From an uncultured Paracoccaceae bacterium (GTDB lineage: Bacteria > Pseudomonadota > Alphaproteobacteria > Rhodobacterales > Rhodobacteraceae): a stretch of DNA of 64,000 nucleotides. The position numbers and the translations under genes are program-made. Each line of letters opens with the position of its first letter. Position 1 is the stretch's first letter. Shown here in pieces: positions 40,452 through 49,095 of the stretch. The notes below the pieces were generated by a model, which saw only the letters and a program-made list of their open reading frames with translations, had not been told where the DNA came from and made no database searches. The DNA lies in NCBI GenBank assembly GCA_947487205.1, contig CANKVU010000011.1, forward strand, positions 1 through 64,000, given 5' to 3'.

Positions 40452-42707
40452 ATGGGCTGCTGCGCGGGGACGGGCGGGGACGCGGAGGAGCAGGAGCGCC
40501 GTGTCCGACGCGAGGATCTGCGGGCAAGCGCGCAGCGCGGCGAGGACGGCCGCCCGCGCCTGATCCTGTCCGCGCCGGCGATTCGCTGCGGACAGTGCAT
40601 CGCGGCGATCGAGAGCGCGCTCCCCCGCCTGCCCGAGGTCGCCTCGGCGCGCGTCAACCTGACCCTCCGCCGGATCTCGGTCACCCTCGCCGCGCCCGAC
40701 TCCGACCCGGTCCCGGTCGGCGAGACGCTCGCGGCGCTCGGATATCCGGCGACCGCCGTAGAGCCGGGCACACCAGCCTCCGAGGGGTCCGACGCAGCGG
40801 GGCTGGTGCGGGCGATGGCCGTGGCGGGGTTCGGCGCCAGCAACGTCATGCTGATGTCGGTCGCGGTCTGGTCGGGCGCCGGCGAGGGCCTGCGGGAGGC
40901 GTTCCACCTCCTCTCCGCCGCCATCGCCCTCCCGGTCGTCGCCTATGCCGGGCGGCCGTTCTTCGCCTCGGCCTGGACGGGGATGCGCGCCGGGCGACTC
41001 AACATGGACGTGCCGATCTCGCTCGGGGTGCTGCTGACGCTGGGGCTCAGCCTCTTCGAACTCGTCCAGGGCGGCCGCCACGTCTTCTTCGACGCCGCGG
41101 TCATGCTGGTCTTCTTCCTGCTCGTCGGCCGCTATCTCGACGCACTGATGCGCGAACGGGCCCGCAGCGCGGTGACCGGCCTCGCCCGCCTCGCCGCGCG
41201 GGGCGGCACCGTCATCGGCGAGGACGGAGCGACCCGTTACCTGCCGCTGGAGGATATTCGCCCGGGCATGACGCTGCGCGTCCTGCCGGGCGATCGCGTG
41301 CCGGTCGATATCCGCATCCTGCATGGCGGCACCGACCTCGACCGGTCGATCGTCACCGGGGAATCCGCGCCCGCGCCCGCCGGGCCGGGCGACGTGCTGG
41401 AGGCCGGCAGCCTGAACCTCACTGGCGCCGTCGAGGCCGAGGTGCTGCGACCGGCGGGCGAATCCTTCCTCGCCGAGGTGACGCGGATGCTGGAGGCGGC
41501 CGAACACGGGCGCGGCCGCTACGTGCGCGTGGCCGACCGGGCGGCACGGCTCTATGCGCCCGTGGTGCATACCCTTGCCGCGGCGGCCTTCGCCGGCTGG
41601 ATCTTCGCCACCGGCGACCTGCACGGGGCGATCTTCGTCGCCGTCTCGGTCCTGATCATCACCTGCCCCTGCGCGCTCGGCCTGGCGGTGCCGGTCGTCC
41701 ATGTCGTCGCCTCGGGGCGGCTGTTCCAGGCGGGGATCATGATCCGGGACGGCTCGGCGCTCGAACGGCTCGCGACGATCGACCGGGCCGTCTTCGACAA
41801 GACCGGCACGCTGACGATCGGGACGCCGCAGGTTGCGGTCGACGCGATCGCGGCGCGGGATCGCGGCGCGGTGGCGGCGCTGGCGCGGCAATCCGCGCAC
41901 CCGGTCTCTCGGGCGCTCGCCGCCATCCTGCCGGAGGCCGCCGTGGGTCTTGCCGCGGCGCGGGAACGGCCGGGTTACGGCATCGAAGCCCGGGTGGACG
42001 GACGGCCTGCCCGGCTCGGCCGGGCCGCCTGGGTCGCCGAGATCGCATCCGGTCCGCCGCCCGCCCCCGGCACCGCCTTTGCCTATGCGGGGGCGCCGGC
42101 CGCCCCGATCGCCCTCGGCGAGACATTGCGCCCCGCCGCCGAGGAGACCGTCACGGCACTCCGCCAGGCGGGAATCGCGGTCGAGGTCCTGTCCGGCGAT
42201 GCCGCCGCGGCGGTCGAGGGGATCGCCCGGCAGGCCGGCATCGCCGAGTGGACCGCGGAGCGCACCCCGGCCGACAAGGTCCGCCACATCGAGGCGCGGG
42301 CGGCGGGGGACGGGCGCGTTCTCATGGTCGGCGACGGCCTGAACGACGCCGCCGCGCTCGCGGCCGCGCATGTCTCCATGGCCCCTGCCTCGGCCTCCGA
42401 TGCCGGCCGGATGGCGGCAGACATCGTGTTCACCCGGGACCGCCTCGACGCCGTGGCTCTGGCGCATCGCACCGCCCGCCGCGCCGCCGCGCTGGTGCGC
42501 CAGAACCTTGCGCTGACCGTGCTCTACAACTGCATTGCCGTCCCGATCGCGATGGCCGGCTTCGTCACGCCGCTGATGGCCGCGGTGGCGATGTCCGCCT
42601 CCTCGATCCTTGTCGTCGGCAACGCGTTGCGGCTGAAGGGCCCCGATGCGGCGCCGCGCGAGGGCCGCCCCTCCGAACCTTTCGGGCGACAGGGAGAATA
42701 TGCATGA
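40452..42707 (+). CDS. ccoI: Copper-transporting P-type ATPase of the cbb3 cluster (CcoI/FixI)
   Basis: This 751-residue P1B-type ATPase begins with a Cys pair (MGCCAG), followed by a metal-binding domain with IRCGQCIAAIESAL. Core motifs are the CPC site ITCPCALGLAVPVV, the phosphorylation loop FDKTGTLTIG, TGESAPAP and VGDGLNDAAALAAAH. CcoI exports or delivers copper for the CcoN heme-copper centre. It follows the DUF2189 gene by 4 bp and overlaps ccoS by 4 bp. Confidence 0.96.
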   Translation: MGCCAGTGGDAEEQERRVRREDLRASAQRGEDGRPRLILSAPAIRCGQCIAAIESALPRLPEVASARVNLTLRRISVTLAAPDSDPVPVGETLAALGYPATAVEPGTPASEGSDAAGLVRAMAVAGFGASNVMLMSVAVWSGAGEGLREAFHLLSAAIALPVVAYAGRPFFASAWTGMRAGRLNMDVPISLGVLLTLGLSLFELVQGGRHVFFDAAVMLVFFLLVGRYLDALMRERARSAVTGLARLAARGGTVIGEDGATRYLPLEDIRPGMTLRVLPGDRVPVDIRILHGGTDLDRSIVTGESAPAPAGPGDVLEAGSLNLTGAVEAEVLRPAGESFLAEVTRMLEAAEHGRGRYVRVADRAARLYAPVVHTLAAAAFAGWIFATGDLHGAIFVAVSVLIITCPCALGLAVPVVHVVASGRLFQAGIMIRDGSALERLATIDRAVFDKTGTLTIGTPQVAVDAIAARDRGAVAALARQSAHPVSRALAAILPEAAVGLAAARERPGYGIEARVDGRPARLGRAAWVAEIASGPPPAPGTAFAYAGAPAAPIALGETLRPAAEETVTALRQAGIAVEVLSGDAAAAVEGIARQAGIAEWTAERTPADKVRHIEARAAGDGRVLMVGDGLNDAAALAAAHVSMAPASASDAGRMAADIVFTRDRLDAVALAHRTARRAAALVRQNLALTVLYNCIAVPIAMAGFVTPLMAAVAMSASSILVVGNALRLKGPDAAPREGRPSEPFGRQGEYA

Positions 42708-42913
42708 GCGCCCTCGTCATCCTCGTCCCCACGAGTCTCGTCCTCGGGTTCATCGGCCTCTGCTGCTTCATCTGGAGCCTGCGGACGAAGCAGTACGAGG
42801 ACCTCGACGGCGCTGCCGAACGCCTCCTTGTCGACGACCCGCTCGATCGTCCGGCGGCGAGAGGGGCCGAAGACCGGGTCGCCGGCCGGGACGAGGGCCC
42901 GCCCGTGGCATGA
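42704..42913 (+). CDS. ccoS: cbb3 oxidase maturation protein CcoS
   Basis: This 69-residue single-helix protein carries the CcoS signature LIPTSL-type start (ILVPTSLVLGFIGLCCFIWS) and SLRTKQYEDLDGAAERLL. It is needed for cofactor insertion into the oxidase. It is coupled to ccoI by ATGA. It is the last gene of the cco cluster, ending 14 bp from the converging DUF454 gene. Confidence 0.93.
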   Translation: MSALVILVPTSLVLGFIGLCCFIWSLRTKQYEDLDGAAERLLVDDPLDRPAARGAEDRVAGRDEGPPVA

Positions 42914-42926
42914 AGTTGGCCCCTGC

Positions 42927-43334
42927 TCATCGACGGGTCCCCTTACCCGGCTTCCCTGCGCCCTGCCCTCCCGTCCCGCTCGGGCGGCTGAGAATGAAGG
43001 CGGCGGCGCCCGTCAGGCAGATTGCCTGCACGAGCAGGATCGGGACGGCCAGCGACAGGACGACACTGACGCCGAAGACGCCCGCCATCATGGCGAGGGC
43101 GACGGCCTTCTGCCGCGGCGCGATGGCACCGTTCCGGCGCCAGTTCACCAGCGTCGGGCCGAGAAGACGGCTTCGTTCCAGGGACGCGGCAAACCGGGGG
43201 ACGCTCTTGCCATAGGCGAGGACGGCGAGCAGCGCGAAGGGCGTGGTCGGCAGGAGCGGGAGGAGAACCCCGATCGCGGCCAGCACCAGCGCCGCGCTGC
43301 CCAAGGCGAACCAGATCACGCGAACCAGAGGCAC
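42927..43334 (-). CDS. DUF454 (YbaN-like) membrane protein
   Basis: This 135-residue protein has three to four helices and the DUF454 pattern ALGSAALVLAAIGVLLPLLP, then TPFALLAVLAYGKSVPRFA and LGPTLVNWRRNGAIAPRQKA. The function is unknown. In many bacteria it lies near heme or respiratory genes. It converges on ccoS and follows the DUF488 gene on the same strand. Confidence 0.85.
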   Translation of the reverse strand: MPLVRVIWFALGSAALVLAAIGVLLPLLPTTPFALLAVLAYGKSVPRFAASLERSRLLGPTLVNWRRNGAIAPRQKAVALAMMAGVFGVSVVLSLAVPILLVQAICLTGAAAFILSRPSGTGGQGAGKPGKGTRR

Positions 43335-43385
43335 AGCCCGTTCCCTTCCTGGCGGTGTCCCGACGCCCCGGAGCGGACGGTCCGA

Positions 43386-43979
43386 TCACGACCCCCCATC
43401 GCCGCCCCGGGACCGATCCTGGCTCGGCGCGTCACCGGACGCCATGGCCGATGGCGGATAGACGACCTTCCCGTCGTCCGTCAGCTCCGCGCCGGGGGTG
43501 GGTTTCGCGGGGTCGATGCGGTTCCCGCCGAGCAGGTGGTCGACCTCGTGTCCGTTGAGCAGCAGGTGGTCGGCGATGATGCGGCGGTGGCAGCGCCACC
43601 AGACGGCCTCGGCGCACATCATGGCAAGCCGCCGGTCCCGCCCGTGCGCGACGAGCTCGGTCAGCGCCGCCGCGAAGTCCGGCGACAGCGCGTAATCGGC
43701 ATAGTTGTGAAAGCTGCGGTTGCGCCAATGGGCGTTCACCTCGTCCGGCACGTCCGGCTGCAGGTTTCGCCGGCCGCCAAGGGTCGGCATGTGCCGGTAC
43801 CCGATCTGGTACCGTTCCAACTCCCCGGGCAGGACGTCGATGTTGTAGGACGGGTTGCTGCGCGACCGGGGGAAGCTGCGCACGTCGACGACCAGGTCCA
43901 CCCGAGACGTGCGGAGGATGTCCACGAACTCCTCCGGGTTCCGGTTGGAATGGCCGATCGTGCAGAACCGGGCCGGCAT
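43386..43979 (-). CDS. DUF488-family protein
   Basis: This 197-residue protein carries the family opening FCTIGHSNRNPEEFVDILRT, VDVRSFPRSRSNPSYN, the central GGRRN and the conserved MCAEAVWWRCHRRIIADHLL with a cysteine-histidine pair. These suggest a nucleotide or metal-binding enzyme of unknown reaction. A low-complexity acidic tail closes it. It starts 3 bp after the stop of the preceding small gene. It is a different DUF488 subtype from the YeaO-like gene at 45522. Confidence 0.85.
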   Translation of the reverse strand: MPARFCTIGHSNRNPEEFVDILRTSRVDLVVDVRSFPRSRSNPSYNIDVLPGELERYQIGYRHMPTLGGRRNLQPDVPDEVNAHWRNRSFHNYADYALSPDFAAALTELVAHGRDRRLAMMCAEAVWWRCHRRIIADHLLLNGHEVDHLLGGNRIDPAKPTPGAELTDDGKVVYPPSAMASGDAPSQDRSRGGDGGS

Positions 43980-43982
43980 GGG

Positions 43983-44207
43983 TCAGCGGTCGCCCCGGCA
44001 CGCCACTGGGCCGCGGAACGCCCGCTTCTCGGGCTCGATCCAATCGGCCGCGGGCTGCTTCGGCGGGCGTGCGCCCTGCGGATTTCCCCTGATCATCGGC
44101 GACAGGAGCGTGCGCCGGCTCGGCCAGTTTGCGTCCGATAACGAGGCAGATCTCGGTTCTGTGCCCTTGAAGATTGGGGTGAGCATCGAGCCGAATCTTA
44201 CTGACAT
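43983..44207 (-). CDS. Hypothetical 74-residue protein
   Basis: The frame begins MSVRFGSMLTPIFKGTEPRS and ends in a basic, proline-rich segment (LLSPMIRGNPQGARPPKQPA). Its stop is 3 bp before the DUF488 start and its ATG lies 29 bp after the cupin gene, so it fits the minus-strand operon. The same frame is open further upstream through the cupin region, but that part is out of register with the cupin. No family is recognised, and the start could be wrong. Confidence 0.45.
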   Translation of the reverse strand: MSVRFGSMLTPIFKGTEPRSASLSDANWPSRRTLLSPMIRGNPQGARPPKQPAADWIEPEKRAFRGPVACRGDR

Positions 44208-44236
44208 ATTTTGGTTTCCTGCCCTGTACGCCGCCT

Positions 44237-44566
44237 TCAGCCGTCGAAGAGGATGGTCAGAAGCAGCGAGGCGTTCTCGAGGCCCGTGACCGAATGCGCC
44301 TCGCCCCCCTCGAGATAGAGCCACTCCCCTGCGCGCAGATCCTTCGCCCCCTCGGTGAGGCCAAGCTGCACCCGGCCCTCGAGGCAATGCAGCATGATCC
44401 GGCCGGGAACCTTGTGCACCGGGATCTCCCGGCCGGCGGGGACAACCAGGCGAACCGCCTCGAAGCTCGGCGTCCGGACGATGGCGCTGGTCCGGGCCTT
44501 CGCCAGGTCCTCGCCAAGGGGGCGGAGATCGACGATCTCGCCGGGTTCCGCGTGATGCAGGGCCAT
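44237..44566 (-). CDS. Cupin-domain protein
   Basis: This 109-residue single cupin barrel carries LVVPAGREIPVHKVPGRIML (motif 1 with HKV), LEGRVQLGLTEGAKDLRAGE and the second motif LYLEGGEAHSVTGLENASLL. The histidines could hold a metal, but one ligand set is incomplete, so enzymatic activity is doubtful. It may be a small-molecule sensor or a chaperone-like protein. It lies in the minus-strand group between an nnrS fragment and DUF488. Confidence 0.82.
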   Translation of the reverse strand: MALHHAEPGEIVDLRPLGEDLAKARTSAIVRTPSFEAVRLVVPAGREIPVHKVPGRIMLHCLEGRVQLGLTEGAKDLRAGEWLYLEGGEAHSVTGLENASLLLTILFDG

Positions 44567-44589
44567 GAAACCTCCTGATCCAGCCCCGC

Positions 44590-44834
44590 CGCGGCGGGGA
44601 CATTGCGATATACCGCTCCGGCCATGCGGTCGACTTCCTCATAATGCGTGCCGCCGGCCACAGGAACCAAACGCATGCCGACGGGACGGAGATCACGATC
44701 CGGCCGATGATCTGGAGGACGAAGTACCAAACGAGCGACCAGGCCACGATCGGCAGCCGCCCGGTCCAGCTCGGCACTGCCGTCAGCCGGGCAGGACCGC
44801 GCCAGGCCCGCCTCCGTTCGGCCGCGCTGCTCAT
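44590..44834 (-). pseudogene. NnrS-like fragment
   Basis: Starting at ATG 44834 the frame gives MSSAAERRRAWRGPARL, then TAVPSWTGRLPIVAWSLVW and FVLQIIGRIVISVP. TAVPxWTGRLPIVxWxL is the diagnostic internal motif of NnrS and occurs in the full gene of this window at 15633-16832. The remaining 11 or so helices are missing, so it is a remnant of a second nnrS. The 3' limit is an estimate because the frame stays open. It still overlaps the 5-FCL stop by 4 bp. Confidence 0.6.
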
Positions 44835-45538
44835 GACGCCCTGCCACTGTCGACCTGAACGCCCGCCTCGGTGATGATTGCATCCAACACGATGTCATGC
44901 GGCTGCGGATAGATGGACGGGAGCCGGGCGACCTGAAACCCGATTCCGATCGCAAACGGCCGGGGCGAAAGTGTCGCCAGTGTCCGGTCGAAATACCCTC
45001 CGCCATGGCCGAGGCGGTAGCCCGCCCCGTCCCAACCCAGTAGCGGCGCAAGCAGGATCCCGGGCGTGACAAGGGGGGCCTCGGGCGAGGGTACGGGAAT
45101 GTCCCGATCGCCGCGGATTATCCTCGTCTCCTGAGTCCAGCGCCGGAAGACGAGGGGCCCGGAGCGGGTCTCCACCACTGGCAGGGCGAGGACGACGCCG
45201 GCGGCATCCAGTTCAGCCATGAGCGGCCGCAGGTCCGGCTCGCCCTCGACCGGCCAGTAGCTCGCCAGGACCCTGCCTTGCCCGCTCCCCATGCGATCCT
45301 CGAGCAATGGCCGCAGATGCGAGATCAGGTCCCGCTCGAGGGCGGCGCGCGCGTCGCCGCTCAACGCCAGGCGCGCGGCGCGCAGGCGGGCGCGTTCGGC
45401 CTCGCGCCAGCGCGCCACGTCGCGTGCCTGCTCGGGTTCGACGCCGGAGGGGTCGAAATAGGCCGGGTCGACCTCATGCGCCATGCAGGGCGGGGACGCA
45501 TAGTGACGGGCGCGGGCATCCTCATCCGGCGGGGTCAT
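44831..45538 (-). CDS. 5-formyltetrahydrofolate cyclo-ligase family protein
   Basis: This 235-residue enzyme carries the family end-motif LLAPLLGWDGAGYRLGHGGG, then YFDRTLATLSPRPFAIGIGF. The upstream ATP/folate region is VLASYWPVEGEPDLRPLM. It converts 5-formyl-THF to methenyl-THF using ATP. The N-terminal 45 residues (HYASPPCMAHEVDPAYFDPS) are an extension beyond the E. coli enzyme. The gene overlaps the YeaO-like gene by 17 bp. In alphaproteobacteria this type is often unlinked to one-carbon genes, as here. Confidence 0.9.
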   Translation of the reverse strand: MTPPDEDARARHYASPPCMAHEVDPAYFDPSGVEPEQARDVARWREAERARLRAARLALSGDARAALERDLISHLRPLLEDRMGSGQGRVLASYWPVEGEPDLRPLMAELDAAGVVLALPVVETRSGPLVFRRWTQETRIIRGDRDIPVPSPEAPLVTPGILLAPLLGWDGAGYRLGHGGGYFDRTLATLSPRPFAIGIGFQVARLPSIYPQPHDIVLDAIITEAGVQVDSGRAS

Positions 45539-45917
45539 CGCTTTCCTCCCCTGCCTTGGCTAGCTCGATCAGATACCGACGCAGCACCACCGCCTGGTTG
45601 TGATCGCGGTCCTTCGCCGCGAAGAGGAGCGTGACCGGACCCTCGCGGCTCCAGCCGAGGCAGCGATCCACCGCCTCGGGGTTGGCGTCCAGCTCGGCGC
45701 GATACCGCTCCTGAAACTCCTGCCACTTCTCGGGATCGTGGCCGAACCACGTCCGCAGATCGGTGCTCGGCGCGACGTCCCGGATCCATTCGTCGAGCCG
45801 CAGCTCTGCCTTGGCGATCCCGCGGGGCCAGACGCGGTCCACCAGCAGCCGGGCGCCTGTTGTGCGATCCACGTCGTCGTGAACCCGCGCGATCCGGATG
45901 TCGGGCCCGCGGCTCAT
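45522..45917 (-). CDS. YeaO-like DUF488-family protein
   Basis: This 131-residue protein has the YeaO signature GARLLVDRVWPRGIAKAELR, DEWIRDVAPSTDLRTWFGHD, then VTLLFAAKDRDHNQAVVLRR. The reaction is unknown. The ATG at 45917 overlaps the CMD gene stop by 4 bp, so the longer open frame is not used. It is part of the minus-strand group CMD, YeaO, 5-FCL. Confidence 0.9.
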   Translation of the reverse strand: MSRGPDIRIARVHDDVDRTTGARLLVDRVWPRGIAKAELRLDEWIRDVAPSTDLRTWFGHDPEKWQEFQERYRAELDANPEAVDRCLGWSREGPVTLLFAAKDRDHNQAVVLRRYLIELAKAGEESDDPAG

Positions 45918-46252
45918 CGCTCCTCCCCATCGTCCAGCAGGTCGAGCGCCTTCACGGAATGGGCAAAGGCCGCGCCCGCCTTCATTTCGGCAGTGACCCA
46001 GATGGCCTCCATGATCTGTTCGGCGCTCGCGCCTTCGCGACGCGCGGCCTTCACATGCGCCTCGATGCACCAGGGGCATTGAGTGGCATGCGCCACCGCC
46101 ACCGCGATGAGCTGTTTGGTCCGGGTGTCGAGCGCGCCCTCGGCGAAGACGGCCTTGGCGAAGGCCTTGAAGGCATCGTCGGCCTCGGGGGCGAGCGCAT
46201 GGCGCCACTCGGACGTCTCGCGCGTCGGCTTCGGGAAGCGAAGGTCGGACAT
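45914..46252 (-). CDS. Carboxymuconolactone decarboxylase/AhpD-like protein
   Basis: This 112-residue helical protein has the redox motif Cys-Pro-Trp-Cys in ATQCPWCIEAHVKAARREGA, typical of AhpD-like CMD proteins that reduce peroxides or act as alkylhydroperoxidases. The ATG at 46252 (MSDLRF) has GGAG 6 bp upstream; an ATG 6 bp earlier sits on that GGAG and is less likely. It heads a short operon with YeaO-like and 5-FCL genes. Confidence 0.88.
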   Translation of the reverse strand: MSDLRFPKPTRETSEWRHALAPEADDAFKAFAKAVFAEGALDTRTKQLIAVAVAHATQCPWCIEAHVKAARREGASAEQIMEAIWVTAEMKAGAAFAHSVKALDLLDDGEER

Positions 46253-46523
46253 GTCCATCTCCGGGTTCTGCAGATTATCCTTCTCGGCGTCGCGCCGGCC
46301 CGGCGCGCCGGTGTTGCAGCGGTCTTGGTTCAACGTCCAAATACCCCGAGCCGATCCTTCGGCCGCCCTGCCGAAGCGGGGGAACAGCGCGTCGTTTACG
46401 AGCCGCATGTGTTCAACAAGGGCATCGATGAGCTCGCCGAGGCCGGAACTCACACCACCGCCGGTGGGCGGTCTGGCCCGGATACCGGTCGAGCACCCGT
46501 TCTCCCGTCCATCTCGGAGCCAC

Positions 46524-47387
46524 TTATGCCCTGAGATTGATCCGCGTGCCCCATGGGTCGCGAAGGCCGAGCGCGGCGCCTGTACGCTTGGCCGGAATAC
46601 CGGCCGTTTCGGCGCGTCGGGCGATCGCATCCCGCGTGGCCGGGTCGCGGACGACGATTTCCACCGCGTCGAGCCCGGCCATGCCCTCGGGGCGCAGCCC
46701 CGCGCGGCGGCTGTTCCAGACGTTGCCGGCCAGCTGGTGGTGATAGCCGCCGCTGCCGTAGAAGCTGGCGCCGGGGTAGCGCGCGGCGATGTCGAAGCCG
46801 AGGATGTCGCGGTAGAACCGGTCCGCCGCCTCGGTACCGCCCACCTGGAGGTGGACGTGGCCCACGCTCCCCCCCTCGGGGAACCCCGACCATTCCGTTC
46901 CCTCAGCGCTCCGCAGCAGGCCCGGCACGTCGAGCGGATCGGTGCTCATGCGGACCTCGCCCGTCTCGGTGCGCCAGCGATCGGCCGGGCGGTCGGCGTA
47001 AACCTCGATGCCGTTGCCCTCGGGATCGGAGAGGTAGAGCGCCTCGCTGACAATATGGTTCGATGCCCCTTGGATCGGCACCCCGGCCCCTTTCGCATGG
47101 ACCATCCACCGCGCGAGATCGGCACGCGTCGGCATCAGGAAGGCGGTGTGGAAGAGCCCGGCCTGTCCCCGGTCGCGGGGCGCAAGCGCAGCATCGCTCA
47201 AGAGGTCGAGGAGCGGGGTGGATCCGGTGCCGAGCAGGACGCGCCGGGTTCCGGTCTCGATCGGGCGAAGTCCGAGCACCGACTGGTAGAAGGCGGAGAC
47301 GGCGCCGAAGTCGCGCACTTTCAGCCGTACGGTCCCGATCCGCATGGGCGCGGCCTGCATGTCGAAGACGTCGGTCGCAGTAGTCAT
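46524..47387 (-). CDS. VOC-family protein with two glyoxalase/dioxygenase modules
   Basis: This 287-residue protein has two vicinal-oxygen-chelate modules. The first, at about 15-135, carries GTVRLKVRDFGAVSAFYQSV, GLFHTAFLMPTRADLARWMV and ALYLSDPEGNGIEVYADRP. The second, at about 170-285, carries GGSVGHVHLQVGGTEAADRF and RDPWGTRINL. Histidine and glutamate positions fit an extradiol-dioxygenase-like or CatE-like metal site. The ATG has GGAG upstream. It lies 58 bp after a DoxX gene, a frequent pairing for thiol or quinone detoxification. Confidence 0.88.
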   Translation of the reverse strand: MTTATDVFDMQAAPMRIGTVRLKVRDFGAVSAFYQSVLGLRPIETGTRRVLLGTGSTPLLDLLSDAALAPRDRGQAGLFHTAFLMPTRADLARWMVHAKGAGVPIQGASNHIVSEALYLSDPEGNGIEVYADRPADRWRTETGEVRMSTDPLDVPGLLRSAEGTEWSGFPEGGSVGHVHLQVGGTEAADRFYRDILGFDIAARYPGASFYGSGGYHHQLAGNVWNSRRAGLRPEGMAGLDAVEIVVRDPATRDAIARRAETAGIPAKRTGAALGLRDPWGTRINLRA

Positions 47388-47445
47388 GGCGGCACTCCTT
47401 GGAAAAGGTAACAGCCGCGGGACGATGCCCCGCGGCCGGCGGAGG

Positions 47446-47889
47446 TCAGGCGCGGGCGCGCTTGAGGGCGAAGGCGCCGTCGCCGAGCAGGGCCTGGACG
47501 ACCAGTGCCACCGCCCAGAAGGCCGGGAATTCCCAGCCGCCGCCTTCGTTGGAAAAGAAGAAGCCGGCTGCGCCATGCGGCACGTAGATCGAGCCGAGCA
47601 GGATCGGCACCAGCGCCAGCGACACCCAGCGGCTGTAGACACCGAGGATCAGGGCCAGGCCGCCGAAAAGCTCGGCCGCGATGACGAGATAGGCGAGGGG
47701 TCCGGGCAGGCCGAGGCTGGCGAAGTAGCCCGCCGTGCCCGTCGGGGTGAATACGAAGAGCTTGAGGCCGGCATGGGCGAGAAACAGGATTCCCGTCGAC
47801 ACGCGCAGGATCGTTGCGGCGAGATCCGCATTGGCCACACCCTCCACGAGGGACGGCCGGGGGGCGGATTGAGCGGGGACGTAGGTCAT
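47446..47889 (-). CDS. DoxX-family membrane protein
   Basis: This 147-residue protein has four helices and the DoxX pattern ATILRVSTGILFLAHAGLKL, FASLGLPGPLAYLVIAAELF and GGLALILGVYSRWVSLALVP. DoxX-like proteins occur in thiosulfate oxidation and in redox-stress complexes. The ATG at 47889 has GGAG upstream; an ATG 51 bp earlier is not preferred. It shares strand with the VOC gene downstream and the LysR gene upstream. Confidence 0.88.
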   Translation of the reverse strand: MTYVPAQSAPRPSLVEGVANADLAATILRVSTGILFLAHAGLKLFVFTPTGTAGYFASLGLPGPLAYLVIAAELFGGLALILGVYSRWVSLALVPILLGSIYVPHGAAGFFFSNEGGGWEFPAFWAVALVVQALLGDGAFALKRARA

Positions 47890-48011
47890 GATCGGTTCTC
47901 CTCGAAGGGGACGCGGAGGCGCGTCGTCGATGGAGACCAAATGACTTCATTTCCGTCGGATGATAATCCAACCTCCAGGAAGATGATTGCTTCTGAAAAG
48001 GAAGGGATCGC

Positions 48012-48908
48012 CTACCAGCTCGGTTTTCCGCGATAGCGTTCCGCCAGGAAATCCACGAGCACCCGCACCTTCGCAGCGAGATGCCCGCTGTGCGGATAGA
48101 GGGCGTGAACCCCGTAGGCGGCGGTCTCGAACTCGGCCAGCAGCCGGACGACCCGGCCCGCGCGAAGCGCATCCCCGGCGACGAAGGCCGGCACGCAGGC
48201 GAGCCCGAGGCCGGCTTCCGCCGCGCGCAGGCAGGCCTCGGCGTTGGAATACCGGATCCGGCCGCGCACCGGCACCATTCCTGCCCCGCCCGCGTGCCCG
48301 AACGGCCAGCGGTTCGGGTCACGGAAATTGGTGTCGATGATGCACTCGTACGCCGTCAGGTCCTCGGGAACCCGCGGCGTTCCCTTGCGGTCCAGGTAGG
48401 CCGGCGCGGCGACCATGACGATGTGCACGTCGCAGAGCTTGCGAGCGATCAGGCTGGAATCGTCCGGTCGCCCCACCCGGACCGCCATATCGAAGCCCTC
48501 GTCGACGAGGTTCACCGCCCGGTCCGAGAAACTGACGTCGAGCTCGATCTCGTCATAGGTCAGCGCGAAGTCGTTCAGCGCCGGGGCCAGTTCCGCCGTC
48601 CCGAAGGTCAGAGGCGCCGTCAGGCGCAGGCGGCCCCGCGGTGCCTGCGAGGCATCCCGGACCGCGGCGTCGAGCGCGTCGAACTCGTCGAGCAACGGGC
48701 GCAGCCGATCGAAATACGCCTGTCCGGCCTCGGTCGCCGACACGGCCCGCGTGGTGCGGTTCAGGAGTCGCACGCCCAGCTCGCTCTCCAGCCGCGAGAC
48801 CAGTTTCGAGGCTTGGCCCGATGTCGTGCCGAGCCGCTCCGCGGCCGCGGTAAAGCTGCCGCTTTCCATCACCGCCGCGAACATCCGGTCGGATACGAGC
48901 CTGTCCAC
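48012..48908 (-). CDS. LysR-family transcription regulator
   Basis: This 298-residue regulator has an N-terminal helix-turn-helix (MFAAVMESGSFTAAAERLGT, then SGQASKLVSRLESELGVRLL) and a substrate-binding domain (PRGRLRLTAPLTFGTAELAP). GTG at 48908 has AGGAG 8 bp upstream and gives the standard LysR length; the longer frame to 49013 is not supported. It is encoded on the same strand just upstream of doxX, so it may regulate doxX and the VOC gene, although LysR genes more often diverge from their targets. Confidence 0.92.
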   Translation of the reverse strand: MDRLVSDRMFAAVMESGSFTAAAERLGTTSGQASKLVSRLESELGVRLLNRTTRAVSATEAGQAYFDRLRPLLDEFDALDAAVRDASQAPRGRLRLTAPLTFGTAELAPALNDFALTYDEIELDVSFSDRAVNLVDEGFDMAVRVGRPDDSSLIARKLCDVHIVMVAAPAYLDRKGTPRVPEDLTAYECIIDTNFRDPNRWPFGHAGGAGMVPVRGRIRYSNAEACLRAAEAGLGLACVPAFVAGDALRAGRVVRLLAEFETAAYGVHALYPHSGHLAAKVRVLVDFLAERYRGKPSW

Positions 48909-49095
48909 TGGTCGACTCCTGCCTGTCCTCGAAAGCCGCGACCTGTTTCCCCTAGGGGCCCGTCCACTGGTCGAAGTTGCGGAGCTTATTTCTTGCCAAA
49001 GACCCGCTATCAAGCCGCTTAAAGAAGCGCTCGATCTCGTCCTTCCACCTTTTCCAGGCAGTACCGGATAACGGAAAAAAGGGGGCCGAAAATGA

